DNA from: BJHQ01 sp964654285
Lineage (GTDB): Bacteria; Planctomycetota; UBA11346
Assembly (NCBI GenBank): GCA_964654285.1
Contig: CAZZJC010000008.1
Span: forward strand, 1-64,000
DNA: 64,000 nucleotides
Reading direction: 5' to 3'
Part shown: positions 49,731-61,497 of the stretch, piece by piece
Layout: every line of letters starts with the position of its first letter
How positions within the stretch are numbered: position 1 is the stretch's first letter
Made by a program: the position numbers and the translations under genes
The notes under the pieces: generated by a model
The model's database searches: none
Seen by the model: the letters and a program-made list of their open reading frames with translations, nothing else
What the model was told of the DNA's origin: nothing

Positions 49731-51977
49731 TCAGCGGCGACCGCCGCCGCCACGTCCGCCCCCGCCGCCGCCACCGCTCCGTCCGCCACCGCCGCGATTA
49801 TAGGACGGTGCAGGCGCCGACCGCTGCTGCACCCGCTGCTCGCCGCGTTGACGCTGCTGCTGGGTCTGCTGGAAGGTCGGCGCCGGCTTCGTTTGCGGTC
49901 GCGCGGCCGGTGTGGTCTCGGGCCGGTTCGCGGTGTTGGCCGGGGCGCGATCCTTCCAGGCACCGCCCTCGCGGACCTGCCAATCGCCGTTCTGGGTCGG
50001 ACGGCCGATGTTGCCGTCGCGATCGACGGCGAGGTTCTCCCTACCCCGGTTGGTCGCGGGGGTGGTGGCCGCGGTGGGCCGCTGGCGGTTGCCGGCCTCG
50101 GCCAATCTGGGCTTTTCCGCCCCGGCCACGCGGTCGTACACGGCCGGCCGGTTGCTCGGGCGGTTGCCCGAACCGTTGCCCGAACCATTGCCGATGTTGA
50201 TGTTGGTGCTGCGATCGATGTTGATGTTGTTGCCCCCGCCTGGGCCGTACCAGCCGTTGCCGCCGCCGACGGCGATGCCGACCGACCAGCGTGAACCGCC
50301 TGCCACCGCGACGCCCCAGCCGCCGTTGGAACTCCACGCGACTCCCACGCCATAGGTCACCGGACGCGGGTAGCAGATCGGGCCGTACCAGCCACGGTAG
50401 TACCAGCCGGTGCCATAGACCGGGCAGCCGTACCAGGAATACCAGCCGATGTAGCCCGGGGTGTAGCCGTACCAGACGTATTCAGGTGTGCTCTGGTAGA
50501 CCTGGACGTAGGAGACGTTGCTGAAAGGGCAGCTTGCCGGCAGGTTCTTCAGCCCATCCGGCACCGAGGTCGCGACCGCGAACGGACCGCGCGGATCCTT
50601 GCTGGTGTACCACACCGCATCCCGGCAGACGTAGTAGGCCGGACCGGGGATCAGGAAGACCGCGTCGGCGCTGTTCTCGGCGTAGGCGACCCCGGTGCGG
50701 CCCTCGACCGCGATCCACTTCGGCTCGCCGTCATAGGCCACGGTGATGGTGTTGCTGCGCGGAACGCGGGCGGTCTGCGGGATCTGCTGCTGCGCCAGGG
50801 CCTCGTTGGCTTCCGGCGTGCCGGGGATGTGGGAACGGATCCCGTCCCACTTGGGCTCATCCGGGATCTGCTGGAAGACGGCGGGCAGCTGGTCAGGGGT
50901 GGCCAGGGTCCAGGTGCCGTCCGCAGCCAGGCTCTTGCCGCTATGCCAGCGCCCGGCGATGAGCAGCCAGTGGGTGCTGGTCGCGACCTCGGTCAGCACG
51001 GTGGCATCGGTGTTGGTCGCGACCAGCAGCTTGCCGTCGCCAACCGGCTCGAACTCGGGCTTGCCGTCGAAGACCACCAGTTCGGTGGGGGTGTTGGCGA
51101 TGATCACGGCCGGGGCCTGGTCATCGGGCATGCGCAGATGGCCGGAGGGGTATTTCTCGCTCTTGGCGGCGTCGGCGATCTCTTTGTCTACTCCGGCATC
51201 GCCGGGCAGGGACCAGGGGCCCTTCAGGGAAGGAGCGGTCAGCCAGTCGCGGGCGCCGCGCAGCCAGTACGAACCATTGCTGTCGATGGCGAGGAAGGCG
51301 GGGGTGTTGACGATGCGCTTGAAGCTGCCGGTCCTGCGTTCGATGGGATCGCCATCGATCACCACCAGCACGGCGGGATCGTTGCGGATGATGATGGCCG
51401 GCGCCTTGGTGCTGAGATCGGTGCGATCCTTGCCCCCCGGTTCCTCGAGGGTGGCGATGAGGCGGTCGAGGTCGATCTCGATGCCTTTGGCGACGATGGT
51501 GTCCTGGATCAGCTTCTTCGCCGCCGCGCCATCGTCGCCGGTCCTTTCACCCTTGGGGGTCATCACCTTGGTGATGGTGATCTCGCGCGCCTTGGCCACG
51601 TGATCCTCGTGGTCGATGTCGAGCTTGACGGTCATCCACAGGGCGCCGAACACGCGTTCATCCTCGCTTTTCCCCGTGGGCAGGAACGAGGCTGCGGCGC
51701 GACCGGTCAGCGTATCGCCATCGAGCTTTTCCGGCTGCGGCTGGTACAGCGTGATGACGCCGGTGGCGATCGGGATGTCCATCGGCCAGGGCGAGACCGG
51801 GACCGCCGCCGGAACCGCCGGGGGGGTCGGGGTGGCTTCACCTGCTGCCACGGCGGTGGCAGCAGGGGCCGCCGCAGCGGGCGTGGTGGAGGGCGCGGGC
51901 GTGGCGGGCGACTCCGCAGCCCCCAGCAGGCAGGCGAGGAGAGGAATGAGGGCGAGGCCGCTGACGGTCGGACGCAT
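49731..51977 (-). CDS. Large secreted protein with Tyr/Trp-rich middle and Gly-rich tail
   Basis: This 748-aa protein has a signal peptide (LACLLGAAES), an Ala/Pro/Thr-rich linker, and a long body. The body has repeated strands of the type AIIIRNDPAVLVVIDGDP and AVIIANTPTELVVFDGKP, about 110 residues apart, each followed by a THWLLIAGRWHSG-like line. A Tyr/Trp/Gly-rich region (around 480-560: VWYGYTPGYIGWYSWYG) and an Asn/Gln/Arg/Gly-rich tail with poly-Gly end it. I do not recognise the family by name; similar proteins are annotated as hypothetical or carbohydrate-binding. It is upstream of the short MscS gene. Confidence 0.7.
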   Translation of the reverse strand: MRPTVSGLALIPLLACLLGAAESPATPAPSTTPAAAAPAATAVAAGEATPTPPAVPAAVPVSPWPMDIPIATGVITLYQPQPEKLDGDTLTGRAAASFLPTGKSEDERVFGALWMTVKLDIDHEDHVAKAREITITKVMTPKGERTGDDGAAAKKLIQDTIVAKGIEIDLDRLIATLEEPGGKDRTDLSTKAPAIIIRNDPAVLVVIDGDPIERRTGSFKRIVNTPAFLAIDSNGSYWLRGARDWLTAPSLKGPWSLPGDAGVDKEIADAAKSEKYPSGHLRMPDDQAPAVIIANTPTELVVFDGKPEFEPVGDGKLLVATNTDATVLTEVATSTHWLLIAGRWHSGKSLAADGTWTLATPDQLPAVFQQIPDEPKWDGIRSHIPGTPEANEALAQQQIPQTARVPRSNTITVAYDGEPKWIAVEGRTGVAYAENSADAVFLIPGPAYYVCRDAVWYTSKDPRGPFAVATSVPDGLKNLPASCPFSNVSYVQVYQSTPEYVWYGYTPGYIGWYSWYGCPVYGTGWYYRGWYGPICYPRPVTYGVGVAWSSNGGWGVAVAGGSRWSVGIAVGGGNGWYGPGGGNNINIDRSTNINIGNGSGNGSGNRPSNRPAVYDRVAGAEKPRLAEAGNRQRPTAATTPATNRGRENLAVDRDGNIGRPTQNGDWQVREGGAWKDRAPANTANRPETTPAARPQTKPAPTFQQTQQQRQRGEQRVQQRSAPAPSYNRGGGGRSGGGGGGGRGGGGRR

Positions 51978-52113
51978 GGTTGGCTCCAGAGGGGCGCAAG
52001 GTGTTCAGGTTCGCAACAGTGCAAGCTTCCTTCTCGACTGATCCAATCGGCCCAATGATCCCCTGCGTCGGCGCAACCCTTGACCATGGGTCCGGCACTG
52101 GCATCAGTCAGCC

Positions 52114-54783
52114 ATGAGCACCTCCGACCTCGCCGCGACGGCTGAAGCCCAACGCCTGAACCAGGATGTCGCCGCCTGGCGGCGCTGGGGGCCTTATCTG
52201 TCCGACCGCAGCTGGGGCACGGTGCGCGAGGACGACTCCTCCGACGGCAACGCCTGGAAGCATTTCACCCACGATCAAGCGCGTTCGCGCGCCTACCGCT
52301 GGGGCGAGGACGGCATCGCCGGCATCAGCGACCAGGACCAGTTCCTCAATTTCGCCCTGGCCCTGTGGAACGGCAGAGACCCGATCCTGAAGGAGCGTTT
52401 CTTCGGCCTCGACAACAGCGAGGGCAACCATGGCGAGGACGCCAAGGAGTACTGGTTCCACGACGATGCCACCCCGTCGCACAGCCTGCTCCGGATGACC
52501 TACAAGTACCCGCAGGCGGCCTTCCCCTATGATCGGCTGGTTGAGGAGAACCGCCGCCGCGGCCGCCACGAACCGGAGTTCGAGTTGATCGACACCGGCG
52601 TGTTCGCCGAGCATCGCTACTTCGATGTCGAGATCGCCTACGCCAAGGCCGGCCCGGAGGACATCGCCATCCGCATCACCGTGGCGAATCGCGGCCCCGA
52701 GGCGGCGCCGATCCATCTCCTGCCGACGCTGTGGTTCCGCAACACCTGGAGCTGGAACGCCGACCGGGCCGAGACCCGCACCCGGCCGCGCCTGGGCAGC
52801 CGGCAGGGCAACCCGGTGATCACGGCCCGGCATGAACTGCTTGGCGACTGGCTGCTGGAGTGCGGTCGCGGGCCGGAAGGCGATCCGCGCCTGCTGTTCA
52901 CCGAGAACGAGACCAACACCGAACGCGTGTTCCGCCAGCCCAACAGCGGCCTGTACGTCAAGGACGCCTTCCACCGCCTGCTCGTCGACGGGATGTCCTC
53001 GGCGGTGAATCCGCAGCAGGTCGGCACCAAGGCCGCTGCGCATTACCAGGCCACCGTCCCCGCCGGCGGTTCGATCAGCATCGACCTGCGCCTGCGCAGG
53101 TCGGGCGGACCCGGCGGTACCGCCGCCGTGGCGAAGATCCTCGCCGAACGCCAGGCCGAGGCCGACGCGTTCTATGCCGCATTGCACCCCGCGCAGGCGA
53201 GCGTCGAGGAAAGGCGCATCCAGCGCCAGGCCTGGGCCGGCATGATCTGGTCGAAGCAGTGGTTCTGCTACAACCTGCCGGCCTGGCAGCGGCAGACCTC
53301 GCCCACCGCCGCGCCAACTGCGCACTTCCGCAACCGCAATTGGCACCACTTCGACGCCGCCGACATCATCAGCATGCCCGACGCCTGGGAGTATCCCTGG
53401 TTCGCCGCCTGGGATCTCGCCTTCCATTGCATCGCGCTGGCCTACGTCGACCCCGACTTCGCCAAGGAACAGCTGCTGCTGATGGTGTCCGAGCGCTACC
53501 AGCACCCCAACGGCGCGATCAGCGCCTACGAATGGAACTTCGATGACGTCAACCCGCCGGTCCTGGCACGCGCGGCCTGGCGCGTCTACCACATCGAACG
53601 CCTGACCTGGGGCCGCACCGACCGCGCCTTCCTGGAGATCATGTTCCAGAAGCTGGCGATCAACTTCGCCTGGTGGGTCAACCGCAAGGACGCCTCGGGA
53701 AACAACCTCTTCGGCGGCGGATTCCTCGGCCTGGACAACATCGGCGTCTTCGATCGCAGCAGCCCGCTGCCCACCGGCGGCCACCTCGAACAGGCCGACG
53801 GCACCGCCTGGGTCGCCACCTTCGCCTGCGACATGGCGGCGATCGCCTTGGAGCTGGAGAAGGCGAATCCGATCTACGGCAAGCTGGCGGTGAAATACAT
53901 GGTGCACTTCGCCTACGTCGCGCGTTCCATGCACGACATGACCGGCACCGGCGTCGACCTCTGGCACGACGAGGACGGCTTCTACTACGACCTGCTGCGC
54001 CTGCCCGACCACGTCGTGCAGTTGAAGATCCGTTCGATGGTCGGCCTGATCCCGCTCTTCGCGAGCGTGCTCATCCCGCCGGATACCCGCAAGGAGGACC
54101 GTGCGACCTGGTTCGACCGCTTCGTCAAAACGCGCCCGGAACTCGCCCGGATCCTCGCCATCGTGCGCCGCACAGGGAAGGACGACATGCGCATCGCCAG
54201 CCTGGTCGACCCCGACCGCCTCGGCCACCTGCTCAAGCGCATGCTCGATCCCAAGGAGTTCCTCTCCGACCATGGCGTCCGCGCCCTCTCCAAGGTGCAC
54301 GAGCGCGAACCCTACACCTTCATGGTCGGCATGCAGTCGTGGTCGGTGAACTACGTCCCGGCCGAGAGCGACAACGGCATGTTCGGCGGCAACAGCAACT
54401 GGCGCGGGCCGATCTGGATGCCGGTGAACTACTTCCTGGTCACCGCCCTGCGCCGCTTCCATCGCTACGTCGGCGATGAGTACACGGTCGAATATCCGGT
54501 CGGCAGCGGCAACCGGGCCAACCTGAACCAGATCGCCGACGACCTCTCGCGCCGGCTGGTGTCGCTGTTCGCCCCTGGCCAGGACGGCCGCCGGCCGATC
54601 AACGGCGGGGTCGACCTCTTCGACCGCGATCCGCACTGGAAGGACCGCATCACCTTCTACGAGTACTTCCACGGCGACACCGGTCGCGGCGTCGGCGCCA
54701 GCCACCAGACCGGCTGGACGGGTCTCGTCGCAGCCCTGATCCAGGAGCTGCACGAAGCCGACGCCGTCCCGGTATCGATGTGA
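52114..54783 (+). CDS. GH63-type glucosidase (mannosylglycerate-hydrolase-like)
   Basis: This 889-aa cytoplasmic protein is of the large (alpha/alpha)6 glycosidase type. An N-terminal beta domain (about 15-360, LSDRSWGTVREDDSSDGNAW) leads to a catalytic barrel. There DAWEYPWFAAWDLAFH carries the general-acid Asp, and WRGPIWMPVNYFL and YEYFHGDTG...HQTGWTG carry the Glu/His side. This matches the bacterial GH63 'glucosidase' proteins that cleave mannosylglycerate, glucosylglycerate or short alpha-glucosides. No synthase for a compatible solute lies nearby. The start at 52114 is used. A strong hairpin follows its stop. Confidence 0.85.
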   Translation: MSTSDLAATAEAQRLNQDVAAWRRWGPYLSDRSWGTVREDDSSDGNAWKHFTHDQARSRAYRWGEDGIAGISDQDQFLNFALALWNGRDPILKERFFGLDNSEGNHGEDAKEYWFHDDATPSHSLLRMTYKYPQAAFPYDRLVEENRRRGRHEPEFELIDTGVFAEHRYFDVEIAYAKAGPEDIAIRITVANRGPEAAPIHLLPTLWFRNTWSWNADRAETRTRPRLGSRQGNPVITARHELLGDWLLECGRGPEGDPRLLFTENETNTERVFRQPNSGLYVKDAFHRLLVDGMSSAVNPQQVGTKAAAHYQATVPAGGSISIDLRLRRSGGPGGTAAVAKILAERQAEADAFYAALHPAQASVEERRIQRQAWAGMIWSKQWFCYNLPAWQRQTSPTAAPTAHFRNRNWHHFDAADIISMPDAWEYPWFAAWDLAFHCIALAYVDPDFAKEQLLLMVSERYQHPNGAISAYEWNFDDVNPPVLARAAWRVYHIERLTWGRTDRAFLEIMFQKLAINFAWWVNRKDASGNNLFGGGFLGLDNIGVFDRSSPLPTGGHLEQADGTAWVATFACDMAAIALELEKANPIYGKLAVKYMVHFAYVARSMHDMTGTGVDLWHDEDGFYYDLLRLPDHVVQLKIRSMVGLIPLFASVLIPPDTRKEDRATWFDRFVKTRPELARILAIVRRTGKDDMRIASLVDPDRLGHLLKRMLDPKEFLSDHGVRALSKVHEREPYTFMVGMQSWSVNYVPAESDNGMFGGNSNWRGPIWMPVNYFLVTALRRFHRYVGDEYTVEYPVGSGNRANLNQIADDLSRRLVSLFAPGQDGRRPINGGVDLFDRDPHWKDRITFYEYFHGDTGRGVGASHQTGWTGLVAALIQELHEADAVPVSM

Positions 54784-54807
54784 TCGCGGGGATCCCGGCC
54801 CCCGCGA
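54784..54807 (+). terminator. Strong hairpin directly after the GH63 gene
   Basis: TCGCGGGG-ATCCCGGC-CCCCGCGA is a perfect 8-bp GC-rich stem with an 8-base loop. It begins at the base after the GH63 stop. No T-run follows, so termination would be Rho-assisted or weak; it may instead protect the 3' end. Confidence 0.5.
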
Positions 54808-54871
54808 ATCGGCCCTGATCCTGCGACCGGGCGCCTTGCCCATCGAGCGCTGGCGTGATGCTGGCCCCGCC

Positions 54872-56494
54872 ATGATGCCCTTCCGCGCGCTGCTCCTCGT
54901 CCTCTTCTGCATCCTCTGCGGCTGGGGCGGCGAGGCGGCCAAGCCGGCAGCGGTCGAAGCGCTGGAACCGCACCCGGTCATCGTCTGGAACCGGACCATC
55001 GCCGAACTGCGGGTCGGCATCGATGGCCTGACGGTGGCTGAACGCATCGAGCGCATCCAGCGGCGCATCGCCGCGCTGACCGATGAATCCCTCGCCAAGC
55101 CGACCACCACCCGGCCGGCGACCATCGACGGCGTGGTCGGCCAGATGATCTTCGCCGGTCCGGATCTGCTGCTGATCCTGACCAAAGACGACGTGGCACC
55201 CGGCCAGGATCCGGCCGACGCCGCCAAGGAGGTGGTCGGCAACCTGCGCCAGCTCTTCGATGCCCAGCTCGCCCAGCGCCGGCCGGAGACGTTACTGTGG
55301 GCCTGCGTGTGGTCCGGACTCGCCACCATCGTGCTGATCGTCTGCCTGTGGCTGATCCTGCGCGCCCGCCGCCGGATCCACGCCCGGCTCGAGGCGTTGC
55401 GCCTGAAGCTGCCGCACCTTGCCGGGGTGGACACCGTGCCGGTGGCGCGCGGCATCCTGCGCCTGCTCCTGGGCAGCGCCTTCTGGGCCGTTGGCGGCTT
55501 GCTGCTCTACGTCTGGCTCGCCGAGGTGCTGGCGCAGTTCCCGTACACCAGGCCATTGGCCGATGCGCTCGGCCGGCACCTGCTGGACGTGGCTTCGGTG
55601 ATCCTGACCGCCGTGCTCGGTTCCCTGCCCGGACTGGGGATGGTGCTCCTCATCTTCATCCTGACCCGCATCGCCGGGCGCGCCCTGGACTCGTTCTTCA
55701 CCGGAGTCGAAAACGGCGCCATCGTGATCGGCTGGATGGAGCCTGACACGGCCAAGGCCACCCGCCGCATCGCCAGCATCGTCCTCTGGCTGTTCGCGAT
55801 CATCGTCGCCTATCCCTACATGCCCGGCTCGAGCAGCGAGGCGTTCAAGGGGGTCAGCGTCTTCGCCGGATTGCTGCTGACCTTCGGCTCGGCAGGCATC
55901 GTCAACCAGATGATGAGCGGCCTGCTGGTGGTGTATTCGCGCATGATGAAGCCGGGCGACATGGTGAAGGTCGGCGAAGTCAGCGGCCAGGTCACCGAAC
56001 TGGGGTTCCTCTCGACCAAGGTGCGCACCGCGACCGGCCACGAGGTGATCCTGCCCAACGCCACCCTGACGTCGGGATCGGTCAGCAACTTCTCGCGCTA
56101 TGACAAGTCCATCGGGCCGCAGGTGGTCACCGCCATCACCATCGGCTACGACACGCCCTGGCGCCAGGTGCACGGCCTGCTCCACCTCGCCGCCTCGCGC
56201 ACGCCTGGTCTGGTGCCAGAAGCCAAACCCGAGGTGCTGCAAACCGCGCTTTCCGACTTCTACGTCGAGTACCAGTTGCGCTGCCGCCTGGAAAGAGTCG
56301 AGGACCGGGTGCGGGTGCTCTCGGACCTCAACGCGCAGGTGCTCGACGCCTTCAACGAGTTCGAGGTGCAGATCATGTCGCCGCATTTCGTGCGCCAGCC
56401 CGACGCGCCGGTGCTGGTGCCGGTCGACGCGCAGGCGCCGCCGCCCGCGACCATCCCCGATCCCGCCGCCACCGGGCGGACCCCGAAGGCCTGA
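54872..56494 (+). CDS. Large MscS-family mechanosensitive channel with exported N-terminal domain
   Basis: This 540-aa protein has a signal peptide (FCILCGWGGEAA) and a periplasmic helical domain (about 25-140). Membrane helices follow at about 145-165, 200-225, 240-275 and 300-375. The MscS beta domain has KPGDMVKVGEVSGQVTELG and EVILPNATLTSGSVSNFSRY. A C-terminal cytoplasmic alpha/beta domain and a Pro/Ala tail complete it, unlike the short paralogue at 49152-49724. It would protect cells from hypo-osmotic shock. It ends 2 bp before the kinase gene, so the two are probably co-transcribed. Confidence 0.87.
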   Translation: MMPFRALLLVLFCILCGWGGEAAKPAAVEALEPHPVIVWNRTIAELRVGIDGLTVAERIERIQRRIAALTDESLAKPTTTRPATIDGVVGQMIFAGPDLLLILTKDDVAPGQDPADAAKEVVGNLRQLFDAQLAQRRPETLLWACVWSGLATIVLIVCLWLILRARRRIHARLEALRLKLPHLAGVDTVPVARGILRLLLGSAFWAVGGLLLYVWLAEVLAQFPYTRPLADALGRHLLDVASVILTAVLGSLPGLGMVLLIFILTRIAGRALDSFFTGVENGAIVIGWMEPDTAKATRRIASIVLWLFAIIVAYPYMPGSSSEAFKGVSVFAGLLLTFGSAGIVNQMMSGLLVVYSRMMKPGDMVKVGEVSGQVTELGFLSTKVRTATGHEVILPNATLTSGSVSNFSRYDKSIGPQVVTAITIGYDTPWRQVHGLLHLAASRTPGLVPEAKPEVLQTALSDFYVEYQLRCRLERVEDRVRVLSDLNAQVLDAFNEFEVQIMSPHFVRQPDAPVLVPVDAQAPPPATIPDPAATGRTPKA

Positions 56495-56496
56495 GC

Positions 56497-58620
<2,124 letters not shown>

Positions 58621-58730
58621 CCCGACCGTCCCCGCAACGGGGCGCCCCCTGATCAGGACCGCTCAATCCCGGGCTCATTGCTCCTGGTGCGTTTGCGCGC
58701 ACACTTGCCGCCCCTTCCAGGTAAATACCC

Positions 58731-61343
58731 ATGACCGAATCCCAGTCCAAGAACGACGACACCCAACCGGCCGGCGCTCCTGGCCTGTCCGCGCCTGCGC
58801 TGGCCGAGTTCAAGCTGCTGGTGGATCAGCAGCGCAGGCTGATCGACCTCCTGATCAAGGACCAGCAGGTGAAAACGAAGACGGAAGCGCCCGCTGCGCC
58901 GTCTCCGGCCCCGTCGGCACCATGCCCTGCGCCAGCTGCCGTACCGCCCCCGTCCTTCGCTCCCGCACCGTATCCGCCCGCCTTCCTCGCCTATCCGTCT
59001 CCGCAGGTGGTCCAGGTCGCACCGCCGGCCGCCCCCGCGCCGGCCAGGAGCGGTGCGAACGCCTTCCAGTATGCGCTCATCATGCTGCTTCTCACGCTGT
59101 GCTGCCTGATCGGCTGGGGCATCTACCGGGGAGGCCCGGTCATGACGATGGCCCTGCGTTACTGGGAAAACCGCGCCGATCCGGATCGGGCCCAAGCGCA
59201 GGCTGCCGTCGTCGCTCCAACGCCGGCCCCGGTTGCGGCCGCGCCGGCGAAACCTGAACTGAAGGCCGAACCTGAGAAGCCGGCTCCGGCCGAAACCGCC
59301 GTCGCGTCCGTCCCCTCCGCGACCCGGATGCGGGATGCGTTCAGCCCGGCGGCCAAGCCTGGTTCCGAAACCCCGGTGCAGGAACCGGTGCTGCCGGTCG
59401 CCAAACCGTCGCATCCGGCCCCGGTGCCGACCGGCGAACCATCCCCGCTGCGGGTGAAGGCCGGTTCGACCAGCGTGGTGCGGGCTCCTTTCGCCGCCGA
59501 TTCCGCGCATGTCATCTACCGCTGGTCGACCAGCGCCCCCGTGGGCCAGGGCGGAACCTTCTCCAGCCCTACGACCGGCATGCCCGAGGTCGCCTGGACC
59601 GCTCCGGCGCTGCCGGGGACGCTCACGGTGCAGGTGGTCGCGTGCGACGCCTACGGCCAGGAGACCACGGTGAAGCTCAGCGCGACCGTGGATCCATTCG
59701 ATCCGGCGCAACGGCGCGAACTCAAGCCCTGGACCAGGCTCGGCGGTGACGCCGAGGTGGCGATGCAGCGCCTGCAACGCGACGAGACCGGGGTCTGGTG
59801 GGGCCTGGCCGACGACAAGCTGCTGTGCCTGGGATCCGGCTGGAACCAGCAGCAGGCGTTGGCTTTCGCCGAGCCACCGCGCCGGCCGACCGCGTTCTGG
59901 GCCACCCGCGACGGCGTGATCGTGCTCGACGCCAGCAGCACCTCGGTGCGGACCTTCAACCGCGAAGGCAAGCAGGTGCGCGCCTACAGCCAGCTGTCCC
60001 GGCCGACCGACCTCGCCCTGGCGCAGGACGGAATGCTCGCCATCGCCGACAAGGGCAAAGGCGGCGTGCTGACCCTGGGGCCGGACGGCAAGATGGTCGG
60101 GCAGCTCGGTCGCATCGGCGAGGGCGATGACGCCTTCCGCAGCCTGACCCGGCTGGCGCTCGCCATCGATGGCAGCCTGTCGTGCCTCGATCCCGAGCAG
60201 CGCCAGGTGCTGCGCTTCGACCGCCTGCGCCGCCTGGGCACCCTCGCCCTGCCCAAGGACAAGGCATCCCTGCCGATCGATATCGCCCACGCCAGCAACG
60301 GCCGCGACCTGCTGGTGCTCACCAAGGATGGCCGCGTGCTCTCGCTCGACGGCCAGGGCGGCAGCACGGTGGTGGTCAAGGCGCCTGCCGAGAGCGATCT
60401 CGTCGCCAAACCGGGCGATGCGATCGCCCTCGCCGTCGATCCGGCCGGCGACATCCTGATCACCTGGGATGAAGGCCTGGTCTCACGCCAGCGCGCCGGC
60501 GGCGCGGCGGCCTGGCGCGGGGCCCGCCTGCGCAAGGGCGGACCGTTCGCCACCGACGGCCAGGGCCGGATCATCCGCCTGGATGCCGACGCCAGATGCC
60601 TCGAAATCTTCGACGCCGAGGGCTGGCTGACCCGGCGCATCCCGACCGGCAAGGCTGAGGACGTGCGTGCGCTGGCCGTGGTCCCGGACGGCAGCGCCGT
60701 GCACCTCCTGGATCGCAAGAACCGCCAGATCCTGCGCTTCCGCCTCGACGATGGGCACCTCTCGGATCCGCCAGCGGTCTTCGGCCAGGAAGGCAAGAAC
60801 CCAGGCCAGTTCGAGGCGGTCACCGATCTCGCGGTCGACGCCGCAGGACGCAGCTATGTCCTCGATGATGAGCTTTGCCGCGTCAGCATCTTCGACTCCA
60901 ACGGCCGCTTCATCGCCAGCTGCGGCAGCAAGGGCAAGGGGCCCCAGGAGCTGGCCTCCCCGAGCCTGCTGACGGCCATGCCCGACGGTTCCGCCGTTTT
61001 CGTCTACGACAGCAAGAACAACGAGATGAAGAAATGGGCCTGCGACACCGGCACCGGCACCGGCAAGATCACCTACGTCGGCATCGGCGGCGGCTCGGGC
61101 GACGGCCCGGCGCAGTTCCGCGCCCCCTTCCGCCTCGCCTGCGATCGCCTCGGCCTGCTGTACGTGCTCGACTCCAGCCGCAATGATCTTCAGGTGCTCG
61201 ACTTCCACGGCACGAACCCGGTTCCGGTGCACGCGCGCAAGGCGGCCGAGATCGGCCTGGACCGCATCTCCGCTGGCGCGGTGTCGCCCGATGGCCAGGT
61301 CTGGCTGGCCCATGATGGCCGCATGGTCGGCCTCAGCTGGTGA
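58731..61343 (+). CDS. Membrane-anchored NHL/beta-propeller protein with Ig/PKD-like domain
   Basis: This 870-aa protein has a cytoplasmic, Pro/Ala-rich N-terminus (1-110), one membrane helix (112-132, YALIMLLLTLCCLIGWGIY), and an Ala/Pro/Lys linker. A PKD/Ig-like domain (about 240-325) follows, and then a long run of NHL-type strands to the end. Typical repeats are LALAQDGMLAIADKGKGGVL, DLAVDAAGRSYVLDDELCRV and RLACDRLGLLYVLDSSRNDL. These form one or two six-bladed propellers outside the inner membrane. Ligand and partner are unknown. The gene begins 110 bp after the kinase gene; a short GC-rich dyad is in the gap. Confidence 0.82.
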   Translation: MTESQSKNDDTQPAGAPGLSAPALAEFKLLVDQQRRLIDLLIKDQQVKTKTEAPAAPSPAPSAPCPAPAAVPPPSFAPAPYPPAFLAYPSPQVVQVAPPAAPAPARSGANAFQYALIMLLLTLCCLIGWGIYRGGPVMTMALRYWENRADPDRAQAQAAVVAPTPAPVAAAPAKPELKAEPEKPAPAETAVASVPSATRMRDAFSPAAKPGSETPVQEPVLPVAKPSHPAPVPTGEPSPLRVKAGSTSVVRAPFAADSAHVIYRWSTSAPVGQGGTFSSPTTGMPEVAWTAPALPGTLTVQVVACDAYGQETTVKLSATVDPFDPAQRRELKPWTRLGGDAEVAMQRLQRDETGVWWGLADDKLLCLGSGWNQQQALAFAEPPRRPTAFWATRDGVIVLDASSTSVRTFNREGKQVRAYSQLSRPTDLALAQDGMLAIADKGKGGVLTLGPDGKMVGQLGRIGEGDDAFRSLTRLALAIDGSLSCLDPEQRQVLRFDRLRRLGTLALPKDKASLPIDIAHASNGRDLLVLTKDGRVLSLDGQGGSTVVVKAPAESDLVAKPGDAIALAVDPAGDILITWDEGLVSRQRAGGAAAWRGARLRKGGPFATDGQGRIIRLDADARCLEIFDAEGWLTRRIPTGKAEDVRALAVVPDGSAVHLLDRKNRQILRFRLDDGHLSDPPAVFGQEGKNPGQFEAVTDLAVDAAGRSYVLDDELCRVSIFDSNGRFIASCGSKGKGPQELASPSLLTAMPDGSAVFVYDSKNNEMKKWACDTGTGTGKITYVGIGGGSGDGPAQFRAPFRLACDRLGLLYVLDSSRNDLQVLDFHGTNPVPVHARKAAEIGLDRISAGAVSPDGQVWLAHDGRMVGLSW

Positions 61344-61420
61344 ACTCCGGCGGGGTCAGGCACGTCACCGGCTTCGGCTTGTGCTGCCCGGTCGCCGGCG
61401 CGCCGCGCCGCCGCGTCCCA

Positions 61421-61442
61421 GCGCTGCCGCCGCAGGCAGCGC
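61421..61442. terminator. Bidirectional terminator-like hairpin
   Basis: GCGCTGCC-GCCGCA-GGCAGCGC is a perfect 8-bp stem with a 6-base loop in the 154-bp gap between the convergent propeller and HisRS-like genes. No T-run is seen. The rest of the gap shows no gene. Confidence 0.5.
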
Positions 61443-61497
61443 CTGCAGATCCGGCCAGAACACCTGCAGTGCCAGCGAGCTGGCCACCGTTCAGACG

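Noticed and set aside
52108..55455. A 1115-codon open frame on the minus strand
   Set aside because: It is antisense to the GH63 and MscS genes, with low-complexity Ala/Val/Asp-rich sequence; a shadow of strong GC3 bias.
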